Positions 43,881 through 53,004 of a stretch of DNA of 64,000 nt are shown piece by piece (position 1 is the first letter of the stretch; every line of letters starts with the position of its first letter). Made by a program: the position numbers and the translations under genes. Source of the DNA: DAHUYF01 sp963838385 (GTDB lineage Bacteria > Pseudomonadota > Alphaproteobacteria > ATCC43930 > CGMCC-115725); assembly GCA_963838385.1 (NCBI GenBank), contig CAWIRE010000001.1, forward strand, positions 744,001-808,000. The letters run 5' to 3'. Under the pieces are notes generated by a model, which was not told the origin of the DNA, did no database searches, and worked only from the letters and a program-made list of their open reading frames with translations.

Positions 43881-45555
43881 ATGCTGCTCGGCCTCACCAT
43901 CCGCAACGTCGTGCTGATCGACCGCCTCGATCTCGCCTTCCAGGCCGGGCTCTGCGTGCTCACCGGCGAGACCGGCGCCGGCAAATCCATCCTGCTCGAT
44001 GCCCTGGGCCTGGCGCTGGGCGCCCGCGCCGACAGCGCGCTGGTGCGCCACGGCGCCGAACAGGCCGCGGTGACGGCAGAGTTCTCGTTGCCGCGCGGCC
44101 ATGCCGCCGCGGCGCTGCTGGAAGGCGCCGGCTTTGCCGTCGAGGGCGACCGGCTGGTGCTGCGCCGGGTCGTCAACGCCGACGGCCGCAGCCGAGCCTT
44201 CATCGACGACCAGCCGGCCAGCGTCGGGCTGCTGAAGCAGCTGGGCGAGCTGCTGGTCGAGATCCAGGGCCAGTTCGAGCAGCACGGGCTGCTCGACCCC
44301 GCGACCCACCGCCAGGCGCTCGACGCCTATGGCGGCCATCGCCGCGAGACCGCGGCGCTCGCAGCGGCCTGGCGCGCCTGGCGCGAGCTCGCGCGGGAGC
44401 GCGCCGAGGCCGAAATCGGCCCTCGCCAAGGCGCGCGCGGACGAGGACTACCTGCGCCACGCCCTGGCCGAGCTCGATGCGCTCGAGCCGAAGGCGGGCG
44501 AAGAGGCCGCGCTCGCCGCGGAGCGCGCGCTGCTGATGAACCGCGACAAGCTGACCGAGGCGCTCGAGGGCGCGCTGGCCGAGCTCGCCGGAGAGCGCGG
44601 CGGCGAGCATGCGCTGGCCGTGGCCGAGCGAATGCTGGCGCGGCTTCGCGACAAGGCGGCGGGGATGCTCGATGGCGCGCTGGCCGCGCTCGAGCGCGCG
44701 CGGCTCGAGACGGGTGAAGCGGTGGCACAGCTCGAGGCGGCGGCGCGCGGTCTCGATCGCGACCAGACCAGCCTCGAGCGGATCGAGGAGCGGCTCTTCG
44801 CGCTCCGCGCGCTCGCGCGCAAGCACGGCGTGGCGATCGATGCGCTGCCGGCTCTGCGCGCGGAGATCGCCCGCCGCATCGGCGCGCTCGATGATGGCGG
44901 CGGCCGCCTCGCACATCTGGCGCGACAGGAGCAGGAGGCGCGCCACGCCTATCTCGCCGCCGCCGAAGCCGTCACGCGCAAGCGGCGCCACGCGGCCAAG
45001 GCGCTCGACGCCGCGATCACGGCCGAGCTGCCGCCGCTGAAGCTGGAGAAGGCGCAGTTTCGCACCGTGCTCACGCCGCTCGCCGAGGCGGAATGGAGCG
45101 AGCACGGCAGCGAGCGCGTGCATTTCGAGGTCGTCACCAACCCGGGCGCGCCGCCGGGGCCGCTCGCCCGCATCGCCTCGGGCGGCGAGTTGTCGCGCTT
45201 CATGCTGGCGCTCAAGGTGGTGCTGGCCAGCACCTCGCCGGTGCCGACGCTGGTGTTCGACGAGGTCGACAGCGGCATCGGCGGCGCGGTGGCGGCGGCG
45301 GTGGGCGAGCGGCTGCACCGGCTCGGCCGCGAGCTGCAGGTGCTGGTGGTGACGCATTCGCCGCAGGTCGCGGCGCGCGGCGCGCATCATTGGCGGGTCG
45401 AGAAGCGGCAGGCCCAGGCGAAGACCATCACCCGCGTCACCGAGCTTTCCGCCGAGGAGCGGCGCGAGGAGATCGCGCGCATGCTGTCGGGCAGCGCCGT
45501 CACCGCCGAGGCGCGCGCCGCCGCCGCGAGCCTCATCGCCGGAGCGGCGCCGTGA
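43881..45555 (+). CDS. recN: DNA repair ATPase RecN (one frameshift)
   Basis: About 557 residues after correction. This SMC-like ATPase acts in double-strand break repair. The Walker A motif is CVLTGETGAGKSILLDALGL; the middle is a long coiled coil rich in Glu/Arg/Ala; the signature and Walker B region are IASGGELSRFMLALKV and TLVFDEVDSGIGG, followed by LVVTHSPQVAARGAHHW. The frame breaks at 44413-44415, where dropping one A from GAAATC restores SALAKARADEDYLRHALAEL. The ATG at 43881 (MLLGLTIRNVVLID) is chosen over upstream in-frame codons that do not look coding. The stop overlaps ligA. Confidence 0.95.
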
Positions 45556-47654
45556 GCCGCGCGGCAAAGCCGGAGCCGGTCGACGCGCTCGACGAGAAGG
45601 CGGCGCGGGCCGAGCTGAAGCGCCTCGCCCAGGCGATCGCGCATCACGACCGGCTCTATTACGAGAAGGACGCGCCGGAGATCTCGGACGCCGACTACGA
45701 CGCGCTGCGCCGCCGCAACACCGCTATCGAGAAGCGCTTTCCCGCGCTGGTGCGCGCCGACAGCCCGAGCCACCGCATCGGCGCGGCGCCGGCCACCGGC
45801 TTTGCCAAGGTGACGCATGCCAAGCCGATGCTGTCGCTCGACAACGCCTTCGCCGAGGAGGATGTGCGCGCCTTCTTCCAGAGCGTGCGCAACTTCTTCC
45901 GGCGGCCGGAGGATCTCGAGCGCGTCGACCCCGCGCATATCGAGGTGGCGGCTGAGCCCAAGATCGACGGGCTCTCCTGCTCGCTGCGCTACGAGCGCGG
46001 CCGGCTGGTGCTGGCCGCGACCCGCGGCGACGGCGTCACCGGCGAGGACGTCACCGCCAATGTCCGGACGCTGCGCGACGTGCCACAGGAGCTGCGCGGC
46101 CATGGCTGGCCGGCGCGGATCGAAGTGCGCGGCGAGGTCTATATGGAGCGGCCGGGCTTCTTCGCGCTCAACGCCGAGCGCGAGGCGGCGGGCGAGGCGG
46201 TCTTCGCCAATCCGCGCAACGCCGCCGCCGGCTCGCTGCGCCAGCTCGATCCCGCGATCACCGCGGCGCGCCCGCTCAAATTCTTCGCCTATGCCTGGGG
46301 CGAGGCGAGCGCGCCCATCGCCGAGACCCACTGGCAGGCGCTGAGGCAGTTCCGCGCCTGGGGCTTCAGTGTCAACCCGCTGTCGAAGCTGTGCCGCGGC
46401 GTCGAGGCGGTGCTGGCCTTCCATCGCGAGATGGCGGCGCGCCGCGCCGACCTGCCCTACGACATCGACGGCGTGGTCTACAAGGTCAACGACCTCGATC
46501 TCGAGGAGCGCCTCGGCTTCGCCGCCCGCGCGCCGCGCTGGGCCATCGCGCATAAATTCCCGGCGCAGCAGGCGCAGACCGTGCTCAAGGAGATCATCAT
46601 CCAGGTCGGCCGCCAGGGCTCGCTCACCCCCGTCGCGGTGCTCGAGCCCATCACCGTCGGCGGCGTGGTCGTGCAGCGTGCGACCTTGCACAACGAGGAC
46701 GAGATCGCGCGCAAGGACATCCGCGAGGGTGACACGGTGATCATCCAGCGCGCCGGCGACGTCATCCCGCAGGTGGTAAGCGTGGTGATGGAGCGCCGCC
46801 CGCGCGGGAGCAAGCCCTATGTCTTTCCGCAGAAATGCCCGATCTGCCACAGCCTCGCCGTGCGCGAGCCGGGCGAGGCGGCGCGGCGCTGCACCGGCGG
46901 CCTCATCTGCGCGGCGCAGGCGGTCGAGCGTCTGCGGCATTTCGTCTCGCGCGACGCCTTCGACATCGAAGGCCTCGGCGCCAAGCACATCGCCGAGTTC
47001 TGGGAGGACAAGCTGATCCGGACGCCGGCCGACATCTTCCGGCTGGACTATGGGACGATCGCGCAGCGCGAAGGCTGGGGCGAGCAGAGCGCGGGCAAGC
47101 TCAGGGAGGCGGTCGACGCGCGGCGCGCCATCACGCTCGACCGCTTCATCTATGCCCTCGGCATCCCGCAGGTCGGGCAGCAGACGGCGAAGCTGCTGGC
47201 GCGCCATTACCGCAGCTTCAAGCGCTGGCGCGCGGCGATGGAACACGCCCAGGACCACGAGGGCGAGGCCTGGCGGGAGCTCAACGACATCCACGGCATC
47301 GGCGAGGACATGGCGACCGACATCGCCGGCTTCTTCGCCGAGAAGCACAATCACGCGCTGCTCGACGACCTCCTCCACGAGGTGACGGTCGCGGATTACG
47401 AAGGCGCCCAGGCGCCGGCGGATTCGCCGCTGGCGGGCAAGACGATCGTGTTCACCGGCACGCTCACCGCGATGTCGCGCTCGGAGGCGAAGGCCCGCGC
47501 CGAGGCGCTCGGCGCCAGCGTCAGCGGCAGCGTCTCGGCCAAGACCGACTATCTCGTGGTCGGCGCCGATGCCGGCTCCAAGGCGGAAAAGGCGCGCGCG
47601 CTCGGCGTCAAGACCATGACCGAGGAGGAATGGCTGTCGCTGGCGGCCGGCTGA
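45552..47654 (+). CDS. ligA: NAD-dependent DNA ligase LigA
   Basis: A 700-residue DNA ligase that seals nicks using NAD+. It has domain Ia (HHDRLYYEKDAPEISDADYD), the adenylation site AAEPKIDGLSCSLRY with the active Lys, ATRGDGVTGEDVTANV, a Cys4 zinc finger (CPICH, then CTGGLICAAQ), helix-hairpin-helix repeats (YALGIPQVGQQTAKLLARHY, DIHGIGEDMATDIAGFF), and a C-terminal BRCT domain (GKTIVFTGTLTAMSRSEAKA, KTDYLVVGADAGSKAEKA). The start is a GTG overlapping the recN stop. The last 47 bases overlap the convergent oxygenase-like gene. Confidence 0.98.
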   Translation: MSRAAKPEPVDALDEKAARAELKRLAQAIAHHDRLYYEKDAPEISDADYDALRRRNTAIEKRFPALVRADSPSHRIGAAPATGFAKVTHAKPMLSLDNAFAEEDVRAFFQSVRNFFRRPEDLERVDPAHIEVAAEPKIDGLSCSLRYERGRLVLAATRGDGVTGEDVTANVRTLRDVPQELRGHGWPARIEVRGEVYMERPGFFALNAEREAAGEAVFANPRNAAAGSLRQLDPAITAARPLKFFAYAWGEASAPIAETHWQALRQFRAWGFSVNPLSKLCRGVEAVLAFHREMAARRADLPYDIDGVVYKVNDLDLEERLGFAARAPRWAIAHKFPAQQAQTVLKEIIIQVGRQGSLTPVAVLEPITVGGVVVQRATLHNEDEIARKDIREGDTVIIQRAGDVIPQVVSVVMERRPRGSKPYVFPQKCPICHSLAVREPGEAARRCTGGLICAAQAVERLRHFVSRDAFDIEGLGAKHIAEFWEDKLIRTPADIFRLDYGTIAQREGWGEQSAGKLREAVDARRAITLDRFIYALGIPQVGQQTAKLLARHYRSFKRWRAAMEHAQDHEGEAWRELNDIHGIGEDMATDIAGFFAEKHNHALLDDLLHEVTVADYEGAQAPADSPLAGKTIVFTGTLTAMSRSEAKARAEALGASVSGSVSAKTDYLVVGADAGSKAEKARALGVKTMTEEEWLSLAAG

Positions 47655-48528
47655 GCGCGGGCTTTCCCGCATCGGCGCGCTCGCTCCGCCGCACCGCGCC
47701 GAACACGGCGAAGCGCGCTTCGGCGAAGCGGTCCGACGCGCAGCGCAGCGGCAGCACTTCATGCGGACAATGGCTCGGGAAGAGCAGGATGCTGTTGTTC
47801 TTGGGCTCGATCTCCGCCACCGGGGCGCCTTCCGGCCGTCCGTCGCCGACGCGGCCGCCATAGAGGCGGAACGCGCCGCCGCTGAATTCGCCGGCCTCGC
47901 CGTGGAAGCAATAGAGGTAGCTGATCACGCCCGCCCCCTCCGGATATTGCTGCGCGAGCCCGGCGCCGTCGCGCTGGACGGCGAGCGCGCAGTCGATCTC
48001 GCCCACCGGAAACGCGCCGATGCCGAAAGCGGTGACGAGCTGCGGCACGAGCGAGCGCAGGCTGTCGCGGAAGAGGCCGGAGAACGCCGCGAAACCCGGC
48101 AGCAGCGGCGGCCGGCCGAAGGCGGCGGTGGCGAAATCCGCCTCATGCGCCAGGACGAATTTGAGCAACTCGGCATGGACGCGCGCCTCGACGAAGTTCT
48201 CGAGCAGCAGGTAGGGCGATTTCTCGGCCACCGGTTCGACGCCGGAGCGGATCGCCGCCGGCATCGTCGCCGAGCGCGGCTCGCGCTCCCCCTGCAGCGG
48301 CGGATCGGTGACGAGGCCGACGAGATCGGTCGAGGAGAACATGATGGAGCGGCGGCCCTCGTCGAGGCGGATGTTGAACGGCCGCGCCGGCCGCCCGCCG
48401 CCATAGCTCTTCTCGCTGATCGACGACACCAGCGAATTCAGCAGCGGATCCCGCCGCCGGAGATAGAGCGTGCGGCTATGGCCGCCATTGAGCAGCAGCG
48501 TGACACTGATTTCGCCGTCCTCTCGCAT
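47608..48528 (-). CDS. 2OG-Fe(II) oxygenase-like protein, proximal metal ligands missing
   Basis: A 306-residue protein. Residues about 100-285 follow the prolyl-4-hydroxylase-like fold seen in small bacterial 2OG oxygenases: PYLLLENFVEARVHAELLKF, RDGAG, GVISYLYCFHGEAGEFSGGAFRLYGG, EPKNNSILLFPSHCPHEVLPLRC, RFAVFGAV. The distal His (PHEVLP) and a downstream Arg are there. In the place where relatives have an H-x-D pair (RDGAF-x-x-H-x-D), this protein reads RDGAGLAQQYPEG, with no His or Asp at those two positions. It may therefore not bind iron in the usual way. Residues 1-80 are a separate N-terminal segment of unknown role. No clear partner gene. Confidence 0.72.
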   Translation of the reverse strand: MREDGEISVTLLLNGGHSRTLYLRRRDPLLNSLVSSISEKSYGGGRPARPFNIRLDEGRRSIMFSSTDLVGLVTDPPLQGEREPRSATMPAAIRSGVEPVAEKSPYLLLENFVEARVHAELLKFVLAHEADFATAAFGRPPLLPGFAAFSGLFRDSLRSLVPQLVTAFGIGAFPVGEIDCALAVQRDGAGLAQQYPEGAGVISYLYCFHGEAGEFSGGAFRLYGGRVGDGRPEGAPVAEIEPKNNSILLFPSHCPHEVLPLRCASDRFAEARFAVFGAVRRSERADAGKPALSRPPATAIPPRSWS

Positions 48529-48724
48529 CCTCGTCTTCTCGCCTCTTGCGGTTCGCCCGACCGGGCGGAACTTCGAGATACGCCCCCGCGGTTAACGATC
48601 GATATCCGGCTCGCCGCAGGCGGGTCATTTTCGGTATCAGGCTCCGCGCAAAATGCCTGTTGCAGTCGCCGCGCCGCGCCCGGATAAACCGGGCATTCAC
48701 GCCATCAGCCCAAGATCGGAGATC

Positions 48725-49267
48725 ATGCGGCCGGCCCAGGACTACGGATCATCGGCGAAGCTTTTTCACTGGGCGACGGCGGCGCTCCTCGCGGCGCAGT
48801 TCACCGTCGGCTGGCTCATGCCGGACATCCGGCGCGGCATGCAACCCGAGCGCCTGATGAACCTGCACCTGTCGATCGGAATTCTCATCCTGACGCTGAT
48901 GACGGCGCGCGGCGCCTGGCGCCTCGCCCACGGCGCGCCGCCGCCGGAGGCGAGCCTGCCGGCCTGGCAACGCCTCGCCTCGCAGCTCGTTCACGCCGCG
49001 CTCTACCTGCTGGTCTTCGCCATGACGCTGAGCGGCTGGCTCTTCGCCTCGATGCGCGGCTGGGAGATCACGATCTTCGGCGCCTTCCCGGTCCCATCGC
49101 TGGTGGCCGAAGGCTCGACGCTGGGCCGCGCGCTCGGCCAATGGCATGGAGTGCTGAGCTGGGTGCTGCTCGGCGTCGTCGGGCTGCACGTGGCGGCCGC
49201 CTTCGCGCACCTCCTCGTCTTCCGCGACCGGGTGCTGCAGCGCATGCTGCCGCGGCTCGGCGCCTGA
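48725..49267 (+). CDS. Cytochrome b561-type membrane protein
   Basis: A protein of about 180 residues with four transmembrane helices and the heme-ligand histidines of the bacterial b561/YodB family: SSAKLFHWATAALLAAQFTVG, LMNLHLSIGILILTLMTARG, ASQLVHAALYLLVFAMTLSG and VLLGVVGLHVAAAFAHLLVF. Such proteins pass electrons between the quinone pool and oxidants such as superoxide. The ATG at 48725 follows a CGGAGA ribosome binding site and gives a cytosolic start of normal length; an upstream in-frame ATG at 48653 is less likely. It is divergent from the oxygenase-like gene with 196 bp between them. Confidence 0.88.
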   Translation: MRPAQDYGSSAKLFHWATAALLAAQFTVGWLMPDIRRGMQPERLMNLHLSIGILILTLMTARGAWRLAHGAPPPEASLPAWQRLASQLVHAALYLLVFAMTLSGWLFASMRGWEITIFGAFPVPSLVAEGSTLGRALGQWHGVLSWVLLGVVGLHVAAAFAHLLVFRDRVLQRMLPRLGA

Positions 49268-49270
49268 TCC

Positions 49271-49426
49271 CTTAGGCGAATTCGCGCAGGACAACCCGGC
49301 CGACCGCTTTGCGGTCGGCCCCGTTGGGTTCGGTCGCGAAGCGACCGAACGGGTTGTTCGTCCGAGGCGGCGTCAGCCGTTGCGTCAGCAACGGCGGGAG
49401 CCGCACCGATCGAGCTTAGGCTAATT
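49271..49426. repeat. Multi-hairpin intergenic element flanked by 12-bp direct repeats
   Basis: Between the b561 and aminopeptidase genes lie three perfect hairpins: 49298-49307 with 49311-49320 (10 bp), 49328-49337 with 49341-49350 (10 bp), and 49376-49383 with 49388-49395 (8 bp). A 7-bp outer stem (49291-49297 with 49351-49357) can enclose the first two as a three-way junction. CTTAGGCGAATT (49271-49282) and CTTAGGCTAATT (49415-49426) flank the set as direct repeats with one mismatch, like the ends left by an insertion. It could be a REP/MITE-like repeat, a bidirectional terminator between the two convergent genes, or a structured RNA. No ORF fits it. Confidence 0.55.
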
Positions 49427-49452
49427 GAGTCCGGACCCTTGGCGCGTCCGGC

Positions 49453-51492
49453 TCACGCCGCTGCGAGCGGCCGCGTCGCCTCGGCAAGCCAGCGCCGTGT
49501 CGCAGCATCGACCAGCGGCGCGATCTCGGCATCGACCCGCGCGTGATAGGTGTCGAGCCAGGCGATCTCGGCCGCCTCGAGCAGCGCCGGCTCGATCAGC
49601 GCGCGATCGATCGGCGCCAGCGTCAGCGTCTCGAAGCCCAGGAACTGACGCTCGCCGGCCGCGCCCAGCGGCGTCACCAGCACGAGGTTCTCGATGCGGA
49701 TGCCGTAGGCGCCGGCCTTGTAGTAGCCCGGCTCGTCGGAGACGATCATGCCCGGCAGCAGCGGCTGGGCATTGGGCAGCTTGGAGATGCGTTGCGGCCC
49801 TTCATGCACGGCGAGATAGCTGCCGACGCCGTGACCGGTGCCGTGATCGTAGTCGAGCCCCGCCTCCCACAGCGCGCGCCGCGCCAGCGCATCGAGCTGC
49901 GAGCCGGTGGTGCCCTTGGGAAAGCGGCAGGTGGCAAGCGCGATATGGCCCTTGAGGACGCGAGTGAAGCGGTCGCGCATCTCCGGGGTCGGCGCGCCGA
50001 TGGCGACGGTGCGCGTGACATCGGTGGTGCCGTCGAGATATTGCGCGCCGGAATCGACGAGGTAGAGCGTGCCGGGCTCGAGCCGCCGCTCGCTGCGCGG
50101 GCTGGCGCGGTAGTGCACGATGGCGCCATTGGCGCCGGCGCCGGAAATGGTGGGGAAGCTGAGATCGCAGAAATGCTCGCCCGCGCGGCGGAACTGCTCG
50201 AGGCGATCCGACGCGGCGATCTCGCCAAGCGCGCCGCCGGCGGCGGCCTCGGCGAGCCAGGCGAGAAATCGCGTCAGCGCCGCGCCGTCGCGGCGGTGGG
50301 CGTGCCGGGTGCCGTCGAGCTCGACCGCGTTCTTGCATGCCTTGGGCAGCTGGCAGGGATCGGCGGCGCGGTGCAGCGCGGCGCCGGCCTCGGCCAGCGT
50401 GTCGAAGACCCAGGCGGCGGCGCCGGCGGGGTCGGCCTGCACGCGGCGATGCGCCGCGCCCAATTGCCGCAGCGCCGGGCCGAAGGCGTCGGGCGGGTGA
50501 AGCCGCACGGCGTTGCCGAGATGCTCCGCCAGCCCCGGCATGAGCTTGCGCGGATCGATGAAGAGATCGACCGTGGCGTCGCGGCCGAGGAGGGCGAAGG
50601 ACAGCGGCAAGGGCGTGTGCGGCACATCGCCGCCGCGGATGTTGAGCAGCCAGGCGATCGAATCGGGCGCCGTCAGCACCGCGGCGTCGACATGCTCGGC
50701 GGCGAGCCGGTCGGCCAGCGCCCGGCGCTTCTGCTCGGCGCTCTCGCCGGCGAAGGCAAGCGCATGCGGCACCACCGGCGCCAGCGGCGGCGGCGGGCGG
50801 TCCGGCCATACCGCATCGAGCGGGTTGGCGGGCAGCGGCCGCAGGCTGCCGCCCGCCTTTTCGGCCGCGGCGCGAAAGCGCTCGACCTCTCCCAGCGTGT
50901 GGAGGCGCGGATCATAGGCCAGGATCTCGCCCGGCTTCACCGTGGCCGCGATCCACTCGCTCGCCGGCTGCTCGGTCAGGTGGCGACGGGCGTAGAGCGC
51001 GCCGTCGATTTCGGCCTCGGCCTGCAGGGTGTAGCGGCCATCGACGAAAACCGCCGCCGCCGCCGGCAGCACCACGGCGAGCCCGGCCGAGCCGGTGAAG
51101 CCGGTGAGCCAGGCCAGCCGCTGCGCGCAGAGCGGCACGTATTCGTTCTGGTGCTCGTCCGCGCGGGGCACCAGGAAACCGTGGACCCCGAGCCGGCCGA
51201 GCTCGGCCCGCAACAGCGCCAAGCGCTCGGCCGGGCCCGGCGCGGGGGCGGCCGGCGCCGCGGCAAGCTCGGCCGCCAGCGCCCGCAGCGCGGCATCGAG
51301 CGCCGGCGAGGGGTTGGGCGCGACCAGGGGCGTCCACAGGCCGTCGATCGCCCCCGGCGCGGCGGCGAGGATCCCCGCGATCAGCGCCTTAACCTCGGCA
51401 AGATCGTAGCGTGCCCCTTCCTGCCGCAGCAGCCCGGCCAGGGCTGCCACGCCCGCTGGTGCTGCAGTGCGGGACGTAAACGATTTATCCAT
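49453..51492 (-). CDS. Xaa-Pro aminopeptidase (M24B, APP1-like)
   Basis: A 679-residue metallopeptidase of the three-domain aminopeptidase P type (two creatinase-like N-domains plus a C-terminal pita-bread domain), which removes an N-terminal residue preceding proline. The length is above the usual 590-610 because of about 70 extra Ala-rich N-terminal residues. Dinuclear metal ligands are visible as TLYLVDSGAQY, TTDVTRTVAIG, GHGVGSYLAVHEGP, IVSDEPGYYKAGAYGIRIEN. The N-domains include GFLVPRADEHQNEYVPLCAQ and AWLLNIRGGDVPHTPLPLSF. Likely cytosolic. Confidence 0.94.
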   Translation of the reverse strand: MDKSFTSRTAAPAGVAALAGLLRQEGARYDLAEVKALIAGILAAAPGAIDGLWTPLVAPNPSPALDAALRALAAELAAAPAAPAPGPAERLALLRAELGRLGVHGFLVPRADEHQNEYVPLCAQRLAWLTGFTGSAGLAVVLPAAAAVFVDGRYTLQAEAEIDGALYARRHLTEQPASEWIAATVKPGEILAYDPRLHTLGEVERFRAAAEKAGGSLRPLPANPLDAVWPDRPPPPLAPVVPHALAFAGESAEQKRRALADRLAAEHVDAAVLTAPDSIAWLLNIRGGDVPHTPLPLSFALLGRDATVDLFIDPRKLMPGLAEHLGNAVRLHPPDAFGPALRQLGAAHRRVQADPAGAAAWVFDTLAEAGAALHRAADPCQLPKACKNAVELDGTRHAHRRDGAALTRFLAWLAEAAAGGALGEIAASDRLEQFRRAGEHFCDLSFPTISGAGANGAIVHYRASPRSERRLEPGTLYLVDSGAQYLDGTTDVTRTVAIGAPTPEMRDRFTRVLKGHIALATCRFPKGTTGSQLDALARRALWEAGLDYDHGTGHGVGSYLAVHEGPQRISKLPNAQPLLPGMIVSDEPGYYKAGAYGIRIENLVLVTPLGAAGERQFLGFETLTLAPIDRALIEPALLEAAEIAWLDTYHARVDAEIAPLVDAATRRWLAEATRPLAAA

Positions 51493-51688
51493 GAACCTCT
51501 CCTAGGGTGAGGCTAAGGCGCGCTCTGCCCGGGCACAAGGGCGTGCGGCGGCCGCTTTCCCATCATGGGGCTATGCGTTCGATGTAGAGCTGGGTTGCGC
51601 GCTTGCCGCTCCCACTTCGGGACAAGAGTGCTTACCTATTGTGCAACTGCGAGATACGCCTTCGCAAGTGCGTAAAGGAGTTGTTAAC

Positions 51689-51910
51689 ATGTTGAACATT
51701 CTTGGAAATGTGCTGCATGGCCTGACCGCTTCGGTGGCCAGCTGGCGGCAGCGGCAGCGGGCCTACGCCGAGCTGTCGGCGCTTGACGACCGGTCGCTGG
51801 CCGATATCGGCATCACCCGTTCCGAGATCCCCTATGTGCTGTCTCATGCGGCACAGGATCGCGGCGAGACGGGCGCACCGGCGAACAGCAACTTCCAGCA
51901 CGCCGCCTGA
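51689..51910 (+). CDS. DUF1127 (YjiS-like) small protein
   Basis: A 73-residue protein with the DUF1127 core RAYAELSALDDRSLADIGIT and RSEIPYVL at residues about 27-54, typical of short, Arg-rich, often stress-induced alphaproteobacterial proteins; some relatives affect RNA turnover or phosphate and carbon metabolism. The ATG at 51689 follows an AAAGGAG site with suitable spacing; in-frame codons upstream from 51641 are less likely. It is divergent from the aminopeptidase gene and followed by a strong terminator, so it is monocistronic. Confidence 0.88.
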   Translation: MLNILGNVLHGLTASVASWRQRQRAYAELSALDDRSLADIGITRSEIPYVLSHAAQDRGETGAPANSNFQHAA

Positions 51911-51942
51911 TCGCGCCGCGCCCTCACGGGGCGCGCGAGAAG

Positions 51943-51984
51943 ATCCCGGCTGGCCGCCTGAGGGCGGCCGGCGCGGGATTTTTT
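51943..51984 (+). terminator. Rho-independent terminator after the DUF1127 gene
   Basis: ATCCCG (51943-51948) pairs with CGGGAT (51974-51979), and GGCCGCC (51952-51958) pairs with GGCGGCC (51963-51969), giving a long GC stem followed by TTTTTT. A second, smaller hairpin (51918-51934) precedes it. Confidence 0.9.
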
Positions 51985-52056
51985 GCGTGCCGGTCGGCGA
52001 TCCGGCTTGCCCGCCGCCGCCGCCGCGGCGATGGTGAGGCAGAGACGGCAGGCGAG

Positions 52057-52998
52057 ATGACTCCCGCGACCACGAGCCGGCACCACCATCACCATGGCCA
52101 CGATCACGGCCATGATCACGCGGCCGATTTCGGCGGCGCCTTCGCGCTGGGGCTGGTGCTCAATCTCGGCTTCGTCGCGGCCGAGGCCGGCTGCGGCGTG
52201 GTCGCCAATTCCGTGGCGCTGCTCGCCGATGCCGGCCACAATCTCGGCGACGCGCTCGCGCTCGCCATCGCCTGGACCGCCGCCGTGCTGGCGCGCCGGC
52301 GACCCTCGCACCGCTTCACCTACGGGCTGCGCAGCTCCTCGATCCTGGCGGCGCTGTTCAATGCCATCGTGCTGCTGATCGCGGTGGGCGGCATCGTCGT
52401 CGAGGCGCTGAACCGCTTGGCGGCGCCGGCGCCGGTGGCGAGCCGGCTGGTGATGGCGGTGGCCGCAGCCGGGATCCTGGTCAACGGCGCGAGCGCCCTT
52501 CTCTTCCGGCGCGGCCGCAGCGGTGATCTCAACATCCGGGCCGCCTTCCTGCACCAGGCTGCCGATGCCGGCGTGTCGCTCGCCGTCGTGTTGACGGGCG
52601 CGGCCATCCTGCTGACCGGCTGGCTGTGGCTCGATCCCGCGGCGAGCCTGGTCGTGGCCCTCGTCATCCTGCTCGGCAGCTGGCGGCTGCTGCGGGATGC
52701 AGTCAATCTGGCGCTGCACGGCGTCCCCGCCGGCATCGACCCGGCGGCGGTGCGCGCCCATCTCGGCCGGCTCGCCGGCGTCGTCGCGGTGCATGACCTG
52801 CATATCTGGCCGATGAGCACCACCGAGACCGCGCTCACCTGCCATCTCGTCATGCCGGCGGGCCATCCCGGCGACGAGATGCTGACCGAGCTCGCGCAGG
52901 AGCTGCACCAGCGCTTCGCCATCGATCACGCCACCATCCAGGTCGAGACCGGCGATCCCGATCACCCCTGCAAGCTGGTGCCGGATCACGTGGTATAG
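52057..52998 (+). CDS. Cation diffusion facilitator (Zn/Co/Cd exporter, CzcD/ZitB-like)
   Basis: A 313-residue proton-coupled metal exporter with six transmembrane helices and a C-terminal cytosolic metal-binding domain. The N-terminus is His-rich (HHHHHGHDHGHDH, residues 9-21). The transport-site motifs are LLADAGHNLGDALALAIAW (TM2) and FLHQAADAGVSLAVVLTGAA (TM5, HxxxD), pointing to zinc or a similar divalent ion. The C-terminal domain includes VVAVHDLHIWPMSTTETALT. The gene lies 6 bp upstream of the Kef-type gene, so the two are probably co-transcribed. Confidence 0.94.
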   Translation: MTPATTSRHHHHHGHDHGHDHAADFGGAFALGLVLNLGFVAAEAGCGVVANSVALLADAGHNLGDALALAIAWTAAVLARRRPSHRFTYGLRSSSILAALFNAIVLLIAVGGIVVEALNRLAAPAPVASRLVMAVAAAGILVNGASALLFRRGRSGDLNIRAAFLHQAADAGVSLAVVLTGAAILLTGWLWLDPAASLVVALVILLGSWRLLRDAVNLALHGVPAGIDPAAVRAHLGRLAGVVAVHDLHIWPMSTTETALTCHLVMPAGHPGDEMLTELAQELHQRFAIDHATIQVETGDPDHPCKLVPDHVV

Positions 52999-53004
52999 TT
53001 CGGC

